This document shows positions 25,279 to 33,255 of a DNA stretch of 64,000 bases, one piece after another. The position numbers and the translations under genes were made by a program. Numbering within the stretch: position 1 is the first letter of the stretch; every line of letters begins with the position of its first letter. Origin of the DNA: Rhodopseudomonas palustris JSC-3b. Its GTDB lineage: Bacteria > Pseudomonadota > Alphaproteobacteria > Rhizobiales > Xanthobacteraceae. Below the pieces are notes generated by a model. That model was not told the DNA's origin. It was given only the letters and a program-made list of their open reading frames with translations, and made no database searches. Location of the stretch: NCBI GenBank assembly GCA_000504425.1, contig KI632513.1:3641974-3705973 (forward strand). Reading direction: 5' to 3'.

Positions 25279-27195
25279 ATGACTGACGCTGGCGCCCCGA
25301 CACTTCCTCCGAGCGACGCTGCCGAGCAGCCGGGTTTTTCGCTTGGCGAAACGGCGGCCGCTGCCGCGCCGACGCCCTATCGGGTGCTGGCGCGCAAATA
25401 TCGCCCCAGCAGCTTCGACCATCTGATCGGCCAGGACGCCATGGTGCGGACGCTGTCCAATGCGTTCGAGACCGGGCGGATTCCGCAGGCCTGGGTGCTG
25501 ACCGGCGTGCGCGGCGTCGGCAAGACCACCACCGCGCGCATTCTGGCGCGCGCGCTCAACTACGAATTGCCCGATGGCTCGGTGAAGGGGCCGACCATCC
25601 ACATGCCGGTGCTCGGCGTGCATTGTCAGGCGATCATGGAAGGCCGGCACATGGATGTGCTGGAGATGGACGCCGCCTCGCACACCGGCGTCGATGACGT
25701 GCGTCAGATCAACGATAGCGTGCGCTACGCCCCGGCCGGCGCGCGCTACAAGGTCTACATCATCGACGAAGTGCACATGCTGTCGAACGCGGCCTTCAAC
25801 GCCTTCCTGAAGACGCTGGAGGAGCCGCCCGAGCACGCCAAATTCGTGTTCGCGACCACCGAAATCCGCAAGGTGCCGGTGACGGTGCTGTCGCGCTGCC
25901 AGCGCTTCGATCTGCGCCGCGTCGATGCCGACGTGCTGATGCAGCATCTCGGCAATATCGCCGCCAAGGAAGGCGTCGAGATCGAGGCCGAGGCGCTCGG
26001 GCTGATCGCCCGCGCTGCCGAGGGCTCGGTGCGCGATTCGCTGTCGCTGCTCGATCAGGCGATCGCCCACGCCGCTGGCGTGGTGCGCGCCGACGCGGTG
26101 CGGCAGATGCTCGGGCTCGCCGATCGCACGCGGGTGATCGATCTGTTCGGCCATCTGGCTGCCGGCGACATCGCCGCGGCCTTTTCAGAATTTCGCGATC
26201 AATACGACACCGGCGCCGATCCGGTGGTGGTGCTGAGCGATCTCGCCGAATTCGTGAACTTCGTCACCCGCGTCAAAGTGGTGCCTTCGATCGCCGACAA
26301 TGTCGCGTATGGCGAGACCGAACGGCTGCGCGGGCGCGACTACGCGGTAAAGCTGTCGATGCGCGTGCTGTCGCGCATGTGGCAGATGCTGCTCAAGGGC
26401 ATCGCCGAGGTGCAGAGCGCTACCCGCCAGGTCGCGGCGGCGGAAATGGTGCTGGTGCGCATCGCCTATGCCGCCGATCTGCCGACGCCCGATGAAGCGC
26501 TCAGGATGCTCGACCAGAACGGCGGCGGCATGGTGCCGGTCGGTGGCGGCGGCCGCGGCTCCGCCGCGCCTTCGGCGCCGTCCGCGAGCCTGACCATGCC
26601 GGCGACCACCGCGATGGCGATTGCGTCGCCTGCGCCAGGCAGCCCGTCGCTGTCGGCGCCGCGCATGATGGCGCAGCGTGGCACGGCGGAAGCCACGGGC
26701 CGGCTGCAGATCGTGGCGCCCGCGCCCGCCGAGAGCCCGGCCGCGCCGCAGGTGAAGATCAACACGCTGCCGGAACTGGTGGCGCTCGCCACCCAGAAAC
26801 GCGATCTGATCACGCGCGCCGCGCTGGAAGCCGACGTGCGCTTGGTGCGGATCGAAGATGGCCGGCTGGAAGTGGCGCTCGAGCGCTCGGCCGCGCGCAC
26901 GCTGATCAATGATCTGTCGCGCAAGCTCGAGCTATGGACCGGCCGGCGCTGGGCGGTGATCGTCTCGAACGAAGAGGGCGAGCCGACCTTGCGCGCCCAG
27001 GCGCTGGAGCAGCAGAACGAACGCGAGCGCGCCGCTGCCGCCGATCCGCGGGTGCAGGAAGTGTTGGCGCGTTTTCCGGGCGCCAAAGTTATCGAAGTGC
27101 GGCGGGTCGTTCCGGACGAGCCGCCGAATCTGGCAAGTGGTGAGGAATATTCGGCCGATGACGCGCCGGATAGTCTCGATAGCGACGATCAATAA
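25279..27195 (+). CDS. dnaX: DNA polymerase III subunit gamma/tau
   Basis: DnaX is the clamp-loader ATPase and replisome organiser. The 638-residue protein has LARKYRPSSFDHLIGQDAM, Walker A GVRGVGKTTTAR, Walker B YIIDEVHMLS, sensor FATTEIRKVPVTVLSRCQRF, then a Pro/Ala-rich linker (about 410-490) and a tau-like C-terminal domain. The zinc-binding cysteine cluster usually found after the first helix is missing: the region reads GPTIHMPVLGVHCQAI with a single cysteine. ATG 25279 is taken; GTG 25276 is possible. It heads a dnaX-ybaB-recR cluster with short gaps (21 and 2 bases). Confidence 0.96.
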   Translation: MTDAGAPTLPPSDAAEQPGFSLGETAAAAAPTPYRVLARKYRPSSFDHLIGQDAMVRTLSNAFETGRIPQAWVLTGVRGVGKTTTARILARALNYELPDGSVKGPTIHMPVLGVHCQAIMEGRHMDVLEMDAASHTGVDDVRQINDSVRYAPAGARYKVYIIDEVHMLSNAAFNAFLKTLEEPPEHAKFVFATTEIRKVPVTVLSRCQRFDLRRVDADVLMQHLGNIAAKEGVEIEAEALGLIARAAEGSVRDSLSLLDQAIAHAAGVVRADAVRQMLGLADRTRVIDLFGHLAAGDIAAAFSEFRDQYDTGADPVVVLSDLAEFVNFVTRVKVVPSIADNVAYGETERLRGRDYAVKLSMRVLSRMWQMLLKGIAEVQSATRQVAAAEMVLVRIAYAADLPTPDEALRMLDQNGGGMVPVGGGGRGSAAPSAPSASLTMPATTAMAIASPAPGSPSLSAPRMMAQRGTAEATGRLQIVAPAPAESPAAPQVKINTLPELVALATQKRDLITRAALEADVRLVRIEDGRLEVALERSAARTLINDLSRKLELWTGRRWAVIVSNEEGEPTLRAQALEQQNERERAAAADPRVQEVLARFPGAKVIEVRRVVPDEPPNLASGEEYSADDAPDSLDSDDQ

Positions 27196-27216
27196 CAGTT
27201 TTGGAAGGAACAGACC

Positions 27217-27534
27217 GTGGCTGATTTTCTCGGCATGATGAAGCAGGCCGCCCAATTGCAGTCGAAGATGAAGGAGATGCAAGCCGAGCTCGATCGCGTC
27301 GAGGTCGAAGGCATTTCCGGCGGTGGGCTGGTCAGCGTGCGCATGAGCGCCAAGATGGAAGTGCGCGCGGTCAAGATCGATCCGTCGCTGGTCAAGGCGG
27401 ACGAAGTCGGCGTGCTGGAAGATCTGCTGCTGTCGGCCCATGCCGACGCCCATCGCAAGGCTGAAGCCGCGATGCAGGAAAAGATGAAGCTGCTGACGGG
27501 CGGCCTGTCGCTGCCGCCGGGGCTCGGCCTGTAA
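27217..27534 (+). CDS. YbaB/EbfC-family nucleoid-associated protein
   Basis: This 105-residue DNA-binding protein of the YbaB/EbfC family forms a dimer that coats DNA. It shows the typical [20 protein letters not shown] helix, the [15 protein letters not shown] strand pair and a C-terminal amphipathic helix. The GTG start is preceded by GGAAGGA. Its placement between dnaX and recR is the conserved bacterial order and suggests co-expression with repair and replication genes. Confidence 0.95.
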   Translation: MADFLGMMKQAAQLQSKMKEMQAELDRVEVEGISGGGLVSVRMSAKMEVRAVKIDPSLVKADEVGVLEDLLLSAHADAHRKAEAAMQEKMKLLTGGLSLPPGLGL

Positions 27535-27536
27535 GC

Positions 27537-28142
27537 ATGGCCGGTTCGGTTGCCGGGCCCGAGATTGAGCGGCTGATTCAACTCCTGGCCCGGCTGCCGG
27601 GACTTGGCCCGCGCTCGGCGCGCCGCGCCGCGCTGCATCTGATCAAGAAGCGCGACGCGCTGATGACGCCGCTGACCGCGGCGTTGCAGGTCGCGCTCGA
27701 TCGGATTCAGGTCTGTAAAATCTGCGGCAATATCGATTCGCAAAATCCGTGCACGGTGTGCACCGATCCGCGCCGTGATCCGTCGATCATCGTGGTGGTT
27801 GCGGACGTCGCCGATCTGTGGGCGCTGGAACGCGCCAATGCCGTGAACGGCCGCTATCACGTGCTCGGCGCGACGCTGTCGCCGCTCGATGGCGTCGGCC
27901 CGCAGGATCTCACCCTCGATGCGCTGGTGGCACGCGCCCATGAGACCGCAGTGACCGAGGTGGTGCTGGCGCTCAATGCCACCGTCGATGGCCAGACCAC
28001 CGCGCATTACATCACCGATCTCTTGCAGGAAGCCGGCGTCCGGGTGACGCGGCTGGCGCATGGCGTACCGGTCGGCGGTGAACTCGATTATCTCGACGAA
28101 GGCACGCTGTCGGCCGCGATGCGGCAGCGGACGCTGTTCTGA
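27537..28142 (+). CDS. recR: Recombination mediator protein RecR
   Basis: RecR works with RecO to load RecA at single-strand gaps. The 201-residue protein contains the N-terminal helix-hairpin-helix ([18 protein letters not shown]), the C4 zinc motif [16 protein letters not shown] at residue ~60, and a Toprim domain ([15 protein letters not shown]) ending in the conserved [20 protein letters not shown]. It starts two bases after ybaB, so coupling is expected. Confidence 0.97.
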   Translation: MAGSVAGPEIERLIQLLARLPGLGPRSARRAALHLIKKRDALMTPLTAALQVALDRIQVCKICGNIDSQNPCTVCTDPRRDPSIIVVVADVADLWALERANAVNGRYHVLGATLSPLDGVGPQDLTLDALVARAHETAVTEVVLALNATVDGQTTAHYITDLLQEAGVRVTRLAHGVPVGGELDYLDEGTLSAAMRQRTLF

Positions 28143-28165
28143 TCAGCTCGCAACGAAGGATAAAG

Positions 28166-28567
28166 ATGGCCAACGAAGCCCGACGCGGACTGCTGCTGGC
28201 GTTCGCCGTAGTGCTGATGATGGGCAGCGAAGTCGGCGCCGCCCAGGCACCGAAAGTGCTGGCGCGCGGCGATGTGCTGAGCGGCCAATTGAATGCGATG
28301 CGCAGCCGGGTCGACGGCAAGCGGGTCAGCACCTTTCAGATCGTCAGCGAGCCGCGCCGGCTGCCGCCGCCGGGCGGGCTGTGCAATCTCGAAACCGGGC
28401 CGCAGACTTTTCAGCTGGTGACGGCCAATGACGAGCAGGCCGCGCAGCTCAAGAAGCTGCTCGGCAAAGAGATCGCGATTCGGGTGGGGGAGGTTAGCTG
28501 TGCCGATCAGGCGGGGCAGATCAGCGAAGCGGTCATCAGCAGCTGGAGCGTGATCGCCCGGCCGTGA
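28166..28567 (+). CDS. Small exported protein of unknown function
   Basis: I do not recognise a family. The 133-residue product has a clear signal peptide (MANEARRGLLLAFAVVLMMGSEVGAAQA, cleavage likely after AAQA) and a mature domain of about 105 residues with two cysteines (in LCNLETG and VSCADQ) that could form a disulfide in the periplasm. The mature part alternates short strands (KRVSTFQIVSEP; TFQLVTAND), suggesting a small beta-rich fold. GAAGGA precedes ATG 28166. It follows recR by 23 bases and may be read from that operon. Confidence 0.75.
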   Translation: MANEARRGLLLAFAVVLMMGSEVGAAQAPKVLARGDVLSGQLNAMRSRVDGKRVSTFQIVSEPRRLPPPGGLCNLETGPQTFQLVTANDEQAAQLKKLLGKEIAIRVGEVSCADQAGQISEAVISSWSVIARP

Positions 28568-28593
28568 TCGAACGGCTCAGGCTGCGATAGCGC

Positions 28594-29037
28594 TCAGGAG
28601 GCAATCACCGTCAGCCGCACGCCATCGGCGCTGACGATCCGAATCCTCGTGCCGGCCGGCGTGTCCGGCCCAGCGATGCGCCACAGCGTATCATCGACCC
28701 GCACCGTGCCGATGCCATCGACGATCGGCTTTTCCAGCGTGAATTCGCGGCCAACCAAGGCTTCGGCGCGACGGTTAAGGAATGGCGAATTGCCTTCGCC
28801 ATTTTTGGTGACGGCGAAGTGCCGCCACAGCGGCACCGCCGACACCGCAAACAGCGCGAAGGCGAGTAGCTGTGCCTGCCATGACGGCGAGGTCACCAGC
28901 GACAGACCACCAACCAAGAGCGCGGCAAGACCGAACCAGAACAGGAAAATACCCGGCGCCAGCAGCTCGAGCCCGATGAGCACAAAGCCGAAGATCAGCC
29001 AATTCCAGCTTCCCAGCGAAGCGATCATCTCGGTCAT
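28594..29037 (-). CDS. NfeD-family membrane protein
   Basis: The 147-residue protein has three to four N-terminal membrane helices (WNWLIFGFVLIGLELLAPGI; FWFGLAALLVGGLSLV; LLAFALFAVSAVPLW) and a soluble C-terminal OB-fold (ALVGREFTLEKPIVDG; GTVRVDDTLWRIAG) typical of short NfeD proteins. These pair with SPFH/stomatin proteins and are thought to scaffold membrane microdomains. ATG 29037, behind GAGAGGA, is preferred over TTG 29040. The gene directly follows the SPFH gene on the minus strand, the usual partnership. Confidence 0.9.
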   Translation of the reverse strand: MTEMIASLGSWNWLIFGFVLIGLELLAPGIFLFWFGLAALLVGGLSLVTSPSWQAQLLAFALFAVSAVPLWRHFAVTKNGEGNSPFLNRRAEALVGREFTLEKPIVDGIGTVRVDDTLWRIAGPDTPAGTRIRIVSADGVRLTVIAS

Positions 29038-29126
29038 CAATCCTCTCTCAGCAGCGGCGGTCCATTACCGATATCCGATTTTGCCTGCTGAACACCAGAG
29101 TAGCGCTATGCAGTTTGGGATTGACC

Positions 29127-30122
29127 TTAACGCGGTGCTGGCGTCGTCGTCGCGCCCGTGTTTGGCACCGAACCGCGGCGTGCCTCTTGATTCACAGCGT
29201 TATCGCCGAAGGTGGCTTTCGCGATCTCGCCGATCCCGGCGAGCGAGCTGAGCATGCTGCTGGCTTCGATCGGCAACATCACGATTTTCTGATTGGGCGC
29301 AGCGGCGAGCTGGCCGAACGCTTTGATGTATTTGTCGGCGACGAAGTAGTTCAGCGCCGCGACATCGCCATTGGCGATCGCTTCGGATACCATCAGCGTC
29401 GCCTTGGCTTCGGCCTCTGCTGATCGCTCGCGCGCTTCGGCATCACGGAACGCGGCTTCGCGCCGGCCCTCGGCCTGCAGGATCTGCGCTTGCTTGGCGC
29501 CTTCGGCGCGCAGGATTTCCGATTGCCGCTGCCCTTCGGCCTGCAGGATGTCGGCGCGCTTTTCGCGCTCGGCCTTCATCTGCCGGCCCATCGCTTCCAC
29601 CAGGTCGGCCGGCGGCACGATATCCTTGATCTCGATGCGGTTGACCTTGACGCCCCATGGCGCCACCGCGGCATCGACCACCCGCAGCAGCCGCTCGTTG
29701 ATCTCATCGCGATGTGACAGCACCTGATCGAGGTCCATCGCGCCCATCACCGAACGGATGTTGGTCATGGTCAGCACCACGATCGCCTGATTGAGATCGG
29801 AGACTTCGTAGCTGGCCTTGGCAGCGTCGAACACCTGGAAGAATGCGACGCCGTCCACGGTGACGGTGGCGTTATCGCGGGTGATCACCTCCTGCTGCGG
29901 GATTTCGATCACCTGCTCCATCATGTTGATCTTGCGGCCGATGCGCTCGAAGAACGGGATGATCAGGTTGAGCCCCGGCTGCAGCGTGCGGGTGAAGCGG
30001 CCAAAGCGCTCGACCGTCCAGGCAAAGCCTTGCGGCACAGTCTTCACGCCGGCGAGCAGCGTGAGAACGACAAGCGTTACGAGCGTAATGGTAAAGATGT
30101 CGAAACCATTGAGGAGGTCCAT
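29127..30122 (-). CDS. SPFH/Band 7 membrane protein (QmcA/stomatin-like)
   Basis: The 331-residue protein has an N-terminal membrane helix (residues ~8-28, FTITLVTLVVLTLLAGVKTV), a Band 7 domain (VPQGFAWTVERFGRFTRTLQ; ITRDNATVTVDGVAFFQV; VNRIEIKDIVPPADLVEAM) and a long Ala/Glu/Arg-rich coiled coil (about 190-245). This matches QmcA-type stomatins, which oligomerise in the inner membrane and affect protease and microdomain function. The ATG has GGAGAC upstream. With nfeD 89 bases downstream it forms the classical SPFH-NfeD pair. Confidence 0.93.
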   Translation of the reverse strand: MDLLNGFDIFTITLVTLVVLTLLAGVKTVPQGFAWTVERFGRFTRTLQPGLNLIIPFFERIGRKINMMEQVIEIPQQEVITRDNATVTVDGVAFFQVFDAAKASYEVSDLNQAIVVLTMTNIRSVMGAMDLDQVLSHRDEINERLLRVVDAAVAPWGVKVNRIEIKDIVPPADLVEAMGRQMKAEREKRADILQAEGQRQSEILRAEGAKQAQILQAEGRREAAFRDAEARERSAEAEAKATLMVSEAIANGDVAALNYFVADKYIKAFGQLAAAPNQKIVMLPIEASSMLSSLAGIGEIAKATFGDNAVNQEARRGSVPNTGATTTPAPR

Positions 30123-30225
30123 GGCCGTCTCCGTCTGTGCTGCTTCGGCAAATCATTAAGCCGCAACCTTGTGGGGTTGCGGCGCCAACGGCAAGATACA
30201 GGAGACGGGGAGGAGGCGGGCGCTG

Positions 30226-30273
30226 TTACAGCCAGCCTTACTTCCAGCCAGCCTTGTTTACAGCCAGCCTTGC
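30226..30273. repeat. Three 16-bp tandem repeats at the hemH 3' end
   Basis: Units beginning TTACAGCCAGCC, TTCCAGCCAGCC and TTACAGCCAGCC start at 30226, 30242 and 30258. The third unit contains the hemH stop codon (complement of TTA at 30258-30260), so two further units lie just after the gene. It looks like local duplication of the gene end. Confidence 0.85.
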
Positions 30274-31295
30274 AGCTCGCGCAGCACCAACTGACGGATC
30301 ACGGCAATGCCGCCGTCGCTGTCATTCAGGCAGGGCACCGCGCTGAAATGTTCGCCGCCATTGTGCAGGAACAGCTCGGCGTTTTCCTGGGCGATCTCTT
30401 CCAGGGTTTCCAGGCAGTCGGAGGCAAAGCCCGGCATCACCACGGCGAGACGCTTGATGCCCTCTTTGGCCAGCCCCTCGATGGTCTTGTCGGTGTAGGG
30501 CTGCAGCCACTGGTCATAGCCGAAGCGCGACTGGAAGGTGATCAGCAGCCGGTTCTCGTCAAGCCCGAGCTTCTTGCGCAGCGCGTCGGTGGTGGCCTGA
30601 CACTGCGACTGGTACGGGTCGCCGCGGTCGATATAGGCCTGCGGCATGCCGTGGAACGACGCCACGATTCGTTCCGGCTCGAATGGCAGCGTGGCGAGAT
30701 GGGCGGTGATCGAGGCGGCTAGCGCGTCGATATAGGCGCGGTCGCGGTAATAGGGCGGCGCCACCCGCAGCGTCGGCTGTGCCCGCATCTCGCTCAGCAC
30801 CCGGAACGCCTCGTCGCATACCGTCGCCGAGGTCGCCGCCGAATATTGCGGATAGAGCGGCACCACTAGAATGCGGTTGCAGCCCTGGTCGTGCAGGGCG
30901 GCAATCCGCGAGCGGATCGAGGGATTGCCGTAGCGCATCGCCCAATCGACCACGATGTTCGGGTGCGCGGCCAGGCTGGTGGCCAGCTTCTGGCGCTGCG
31001 CCCGGGTGATCGATTTCAGCGGCGACTCGTTGGTCTCGGTGTTCCAGATCTTCTGGTAGTCCTTGGCCTTGCGGGCCGGACGGGTGCGCAGGATCAGGCC
31101 GTTGAGCGCCAGCTTCCAGAACAACCCCTGGTTCTCGATCACCCGCGGGTCCGAGAGGAACTCGCGCAGATAATTCCGAACTCCCTTGGTGTCGGCGCTA
31201 TCGGGGGTGCCGAGGTTGACCAGAAGCACGCCGATACGATCCGATACCGAATCGGCTGCGGGCTCAGCGCCGAGAATGGGAACAATCACTGTCAT
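30258..31295 (-). CDS. hemH: Ferrochelatase
   Basis: HemH inserts ferrous iron into protoporphyrin IX, the last step of protoheme synthesis. The 345-residue protein has GVLLVNLGTPDS, VDWAMRYGNPSI, VVPLYPQYSAAT (containing a conserved tyrosine-rich segment), VASFHGMPQAYIDRGDPY with the metal-site histidine, TFQSRFGYDQWLQPYT and VMPGFASDCLETLEEI with the conserved glutamates. Its heme output connects with hemA at 52284. A palindrome lies upstream, and the 3' end runs into a short tandem repeat. Confidence 0.97.
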   Translation of the reverse strand: MTVIVPILGAEPAADSVSDRIGVLLVNLGTPDSADTKGVRNYLREFLSDPRVIENQGLFWKLALNGLILRTRPARKAKDYQKIWNTETNESPLKSITRAQRQKLATSLAAHPNIVVDWAMRYGNPSIRSRIAALHDQGCNRILVVPLYPQYSAATSATVCDEAFRVLSEMRAQPTLRVAPPYYRDRAYIDALAASITAHLATLPFEPERIVASFHGMPQAYIDRGDPYQSQCQATTDALRKKLGLDENRLLITFQSRFGYDQWLQPYTDKTIEGLAKEGIKRLAVVMPGFASDCLETLEEIAQENAELFLHNGGEHFSAVPCLNDSDGGIAVIRQLVLRELQGWL

Positions 31296-31319
31296 GGGGC
31301 CCGTGGCTTCGCGCGTTGG

Positions 31320-31339
31320 CTTATCATTGTCAAGATAAG
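31320..31339 (-). promoter_or_regulatory. Palindrome in the hemH promoter region
   Basis: CTTATC and GATAAG are perfect inverted arms around eight bases, starting about 25 bases upstream of the hemH ATG. Read on the minus strand the centre contains TTGACA, a good -35 hexamer. It may be an operator overlapping a promoter, or part of the 5' leader. No known regulator motif is claimed. Confidence 0.35.
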
Positions 31340-31399
31340 GAGGCGAATGCGTTCGTCCATCTTTCTAACGGCAGACAATTTCGGCTCGCTGCGATAAAC

Positions 31400-32581
31400 T
31401 TAAAGACAGGTGACGCGTTCGGCGCCGAGATATCCCAGCAGCAGCCCGAGACCGAATAGCAGCACCAAACCGGCGGCGCCAAATTCCAATCCGCGCAGCA
31501 GCAGGGTGCTTACGCCAGGCCGGTTGCCGGCCAGCCGCTTGGACAGTTCCGTGGCCAGGCCCTTGGCGGACAGCGCTAGCACCGCAATGGTCGCCACCGT
31601 GATCGCGGTACCGAGCCCCATCGCGAAAGTCGCTGCCACTCCGGCCCAGAACAGCCCCTGCGCCAGCGCAAATACCAGCACCAGAATCGCCCCGGAACAG
31701 GGCCGCAGCCCGACCGCCAGCACCGCACCAAAGCCGCGGCGCCAGCCGCCCGGCCCGGCCAATTCGCTGGGTTCCGGCCCGTGGGCATGGCCGCAATGGT
31801 CGTCATGGCCGTGGTGGTCATGGCTGGGGGGCTGGCCCGGCGCGGGCGCATCATGGTGGTGCTGATGCGCCGAGGCTGCATGGGCGCCATGCGCCGCCGC
31901 GCAGGAGGGGCACGGCTCGTTCGCCCCATGATGATGGTGTGCCGCGTGGTGGTCATGATGATGCGCGTGGGCCGGTTCGGCACTGGCGGCGCGCGACCGC
32001 AGCGTCCGCAGCAGGCTGCCGCCCTTGTTCCACACCAGCCCGGCGCCAAACAGCGCGATCAGCGCGTAGCTGGCGATCTCGATGACGCGCTCGGCGCTGC
32101 ACATGGTCTTGGCGGTGACGTTCAGCAGCCAGGCGCCGACGCCGACGATCGTCACCGCCACCAGCGCCTGCAACAGCGACGACACCAGCGACAGCACGAT
32201 GCCGCGCCGGGCGCTTTCCTCATTGGCGACCAGATAGGACGAGATCACCGCCTTGCCGTGACCGGGGCCGGCGGCATGGAACACGCCATAGGCAAACGAG
32301 ATCCCGATCAGGGTCCAGACGGCGCTGCCATCGGATTTGGCGGCGCGGATCGTGCCGGTCATCTGCTTGTAGAACGCCGATTGCTGCGCCAGCAGCCAGC
32401 CGATCACGCCGCCCGCTTGCGGCTCGGGTGCACTGCCGGGCGGCGCGCCGAACGGATTGGCGGCGAGCGCAGCGTGCAGCGTGCCGTCGGCGATCAGGCC
32501 GGCGGCGAGCAACCCGCCGCCGAGCAGCGCCAGTCTGGCTGGCGTCCACCTTGCGCTGACAGGGATGCGGAGGGAGGGCAT
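31400..32581 (-). CDS. NicO/RcnA-type nickel-cobalt efflux permease
   Basis: The 393-residue inner membrane protein belongs to the NicO/RcnA nickel/cobalt transporter family. It has an N-terminal export-type segment, the signature AYGVFHAAGPGHGKAVISSY (transport motif with HAAGPGHGK), a cytoplasmic histidine-rich loop (about residues 195-275, many HHHDHH runs plus a CPSC), and a second signature GLRPCSGAILVLVFALAQG. ATG 32581 is chosen behind GAGGG; the frame stays open further upstream without support. Its partner, a DUF1007 protein, lies immediately upstream on the strand, a common pairing in proteobacteria. Confidence 0.9.
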   Translation of the reverse strand: MPSLRIPVSARWTPARLALLGGGLLAAGLIADGTLHAALAANPFGAPPGSAPEPQAGGVIGWLLAQQSAFYKQMTGTIRAAKSDGSAVWTLIGISFAYGVFHAAGPGHGKAVISSYLVANEESARRGIVLSLVSSLLQALVAVTIVGVGAWLLNVTAKTMCSAERVIEIASYALIALFGAGLVWNKGGSLLRTLRSRAASAEPAHAHHHDHHAAHHHHGANEPCPSCAAAHGAHAASAHQHHHDAPAPGQPPSHDHHGHDDHCGHAHGPEPSELAGPGGWRRGFGAVLAVGLRPCSGAILVLVFALAQGLFWAGVAATFAMGLGTAITVATIAVLALSAKGLATELSKRLAGNRPGVSTLLLRGLEFGAAGLVLLFGLGLLLGYLGAERVTCL

Positions 32582-32607
32582 CGGCCCTCTGCGACGCTGA
32601 ACAAGGC

Positions 32608-33255
32608 TCACGGGCAGGTCACTGCGATCTTGTTGGCGAACATCGCGCCGTAATTGGAATTGTCCCCGGACAGGAAATTGTCCTCGCCGAGTTTGGCGGC
32701 ATTGGCGCTGCCGTCGCTGGGGCGCTGGAAGGCGAGCCGGCAATTGTTAGGCGCGCCGACCAGTTTCACCGGGTCTTTATCCTCGAAGGTGAATTCGATG
32801 AAGTAGGACGGGTCATAAACTTCGAGTGACAATTCCTGGGTCTTTACAGGCGTCTTGAGCGGCAGCGTGAAAAACAGCGTCAGCGCCGCATCCTTGTATT
32901 CGAGGTGATAGTCGATCGGCTCCAAAAATTTCTGCTTTTTGCCTTCGACCTTGGCGAAGGTGAAATAGGCAAATTCCTTGAGCGATTCGACATTGGTCTG
33001 CGCGAGCGGTGCCAGATCCTCGCGGGAATAGACGCCCTTTTCCTTGGTGGTCAGCCCCTGCACGGCATAGGCCGAGAACGCATCGTCGAATCGCCAGGCG
33101 TGACGCACGCCGGTGACGGTGCCGTCCGGCGCGTACAGCACTTCACTGCGCGACACGATCCAGACATGGGGATGGGCCTGCGCCACGCTGACGCCGGCCT
33201 CGGCCGCGGCGGCGAGGAGGATCAACAACACCAGCGCGCGCCGCAGCCAGCTCAT
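32608..33255 (-). CDS. DUF1007-family periplasmic protein (partner of NicO permease)
   Basis: The 215-residue protein has a signal peptide (LRRALVLLILLAAAAEAGVSVAQA) followed at once by HPHVWI, the histidine-bearing opening of DUF1007 proteins. The mature beta-rich domain includes GVRHAWRFDDAFSAYAVQGL. These proteins nearly always accompany nickel/cobalt permeases and probably deliver or sense the metal in the periplasm; direct biochemistry is limited. Its ATG overlaps the M3 peptidase stop by one base (TGATG), so it is coupled to that gene, and the permease follows after 26 bases. Confidence 0.88.
   Translation of the reverse strand: MSWLRRALVLLILLAAAAEAGVSVAQAHPHVWIVSRSEVLYAPDGTVTGVRHAWRFDDAFSAYAVQGLTTKEKGVYSREDLAPLAQTNVESLKEFAYFTFAKVEGKKQKFLEPIDYHLEYKDAALTLFFTLPLKTPVKTQELSLEVYDPSYFIEFTFEDKDPVKLVGAPNNCRLAFQRPSDGSANAAKLGEDNFLSGDNSNYGAMFANKIAVTCP

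Noticed and set aside
24946-26154. 402-codon frame on the minus strand across ffs and dnaX
   Set aside because: It overlaps the SRP RNA and the dnaX ATPase region and has no conserved motifs.
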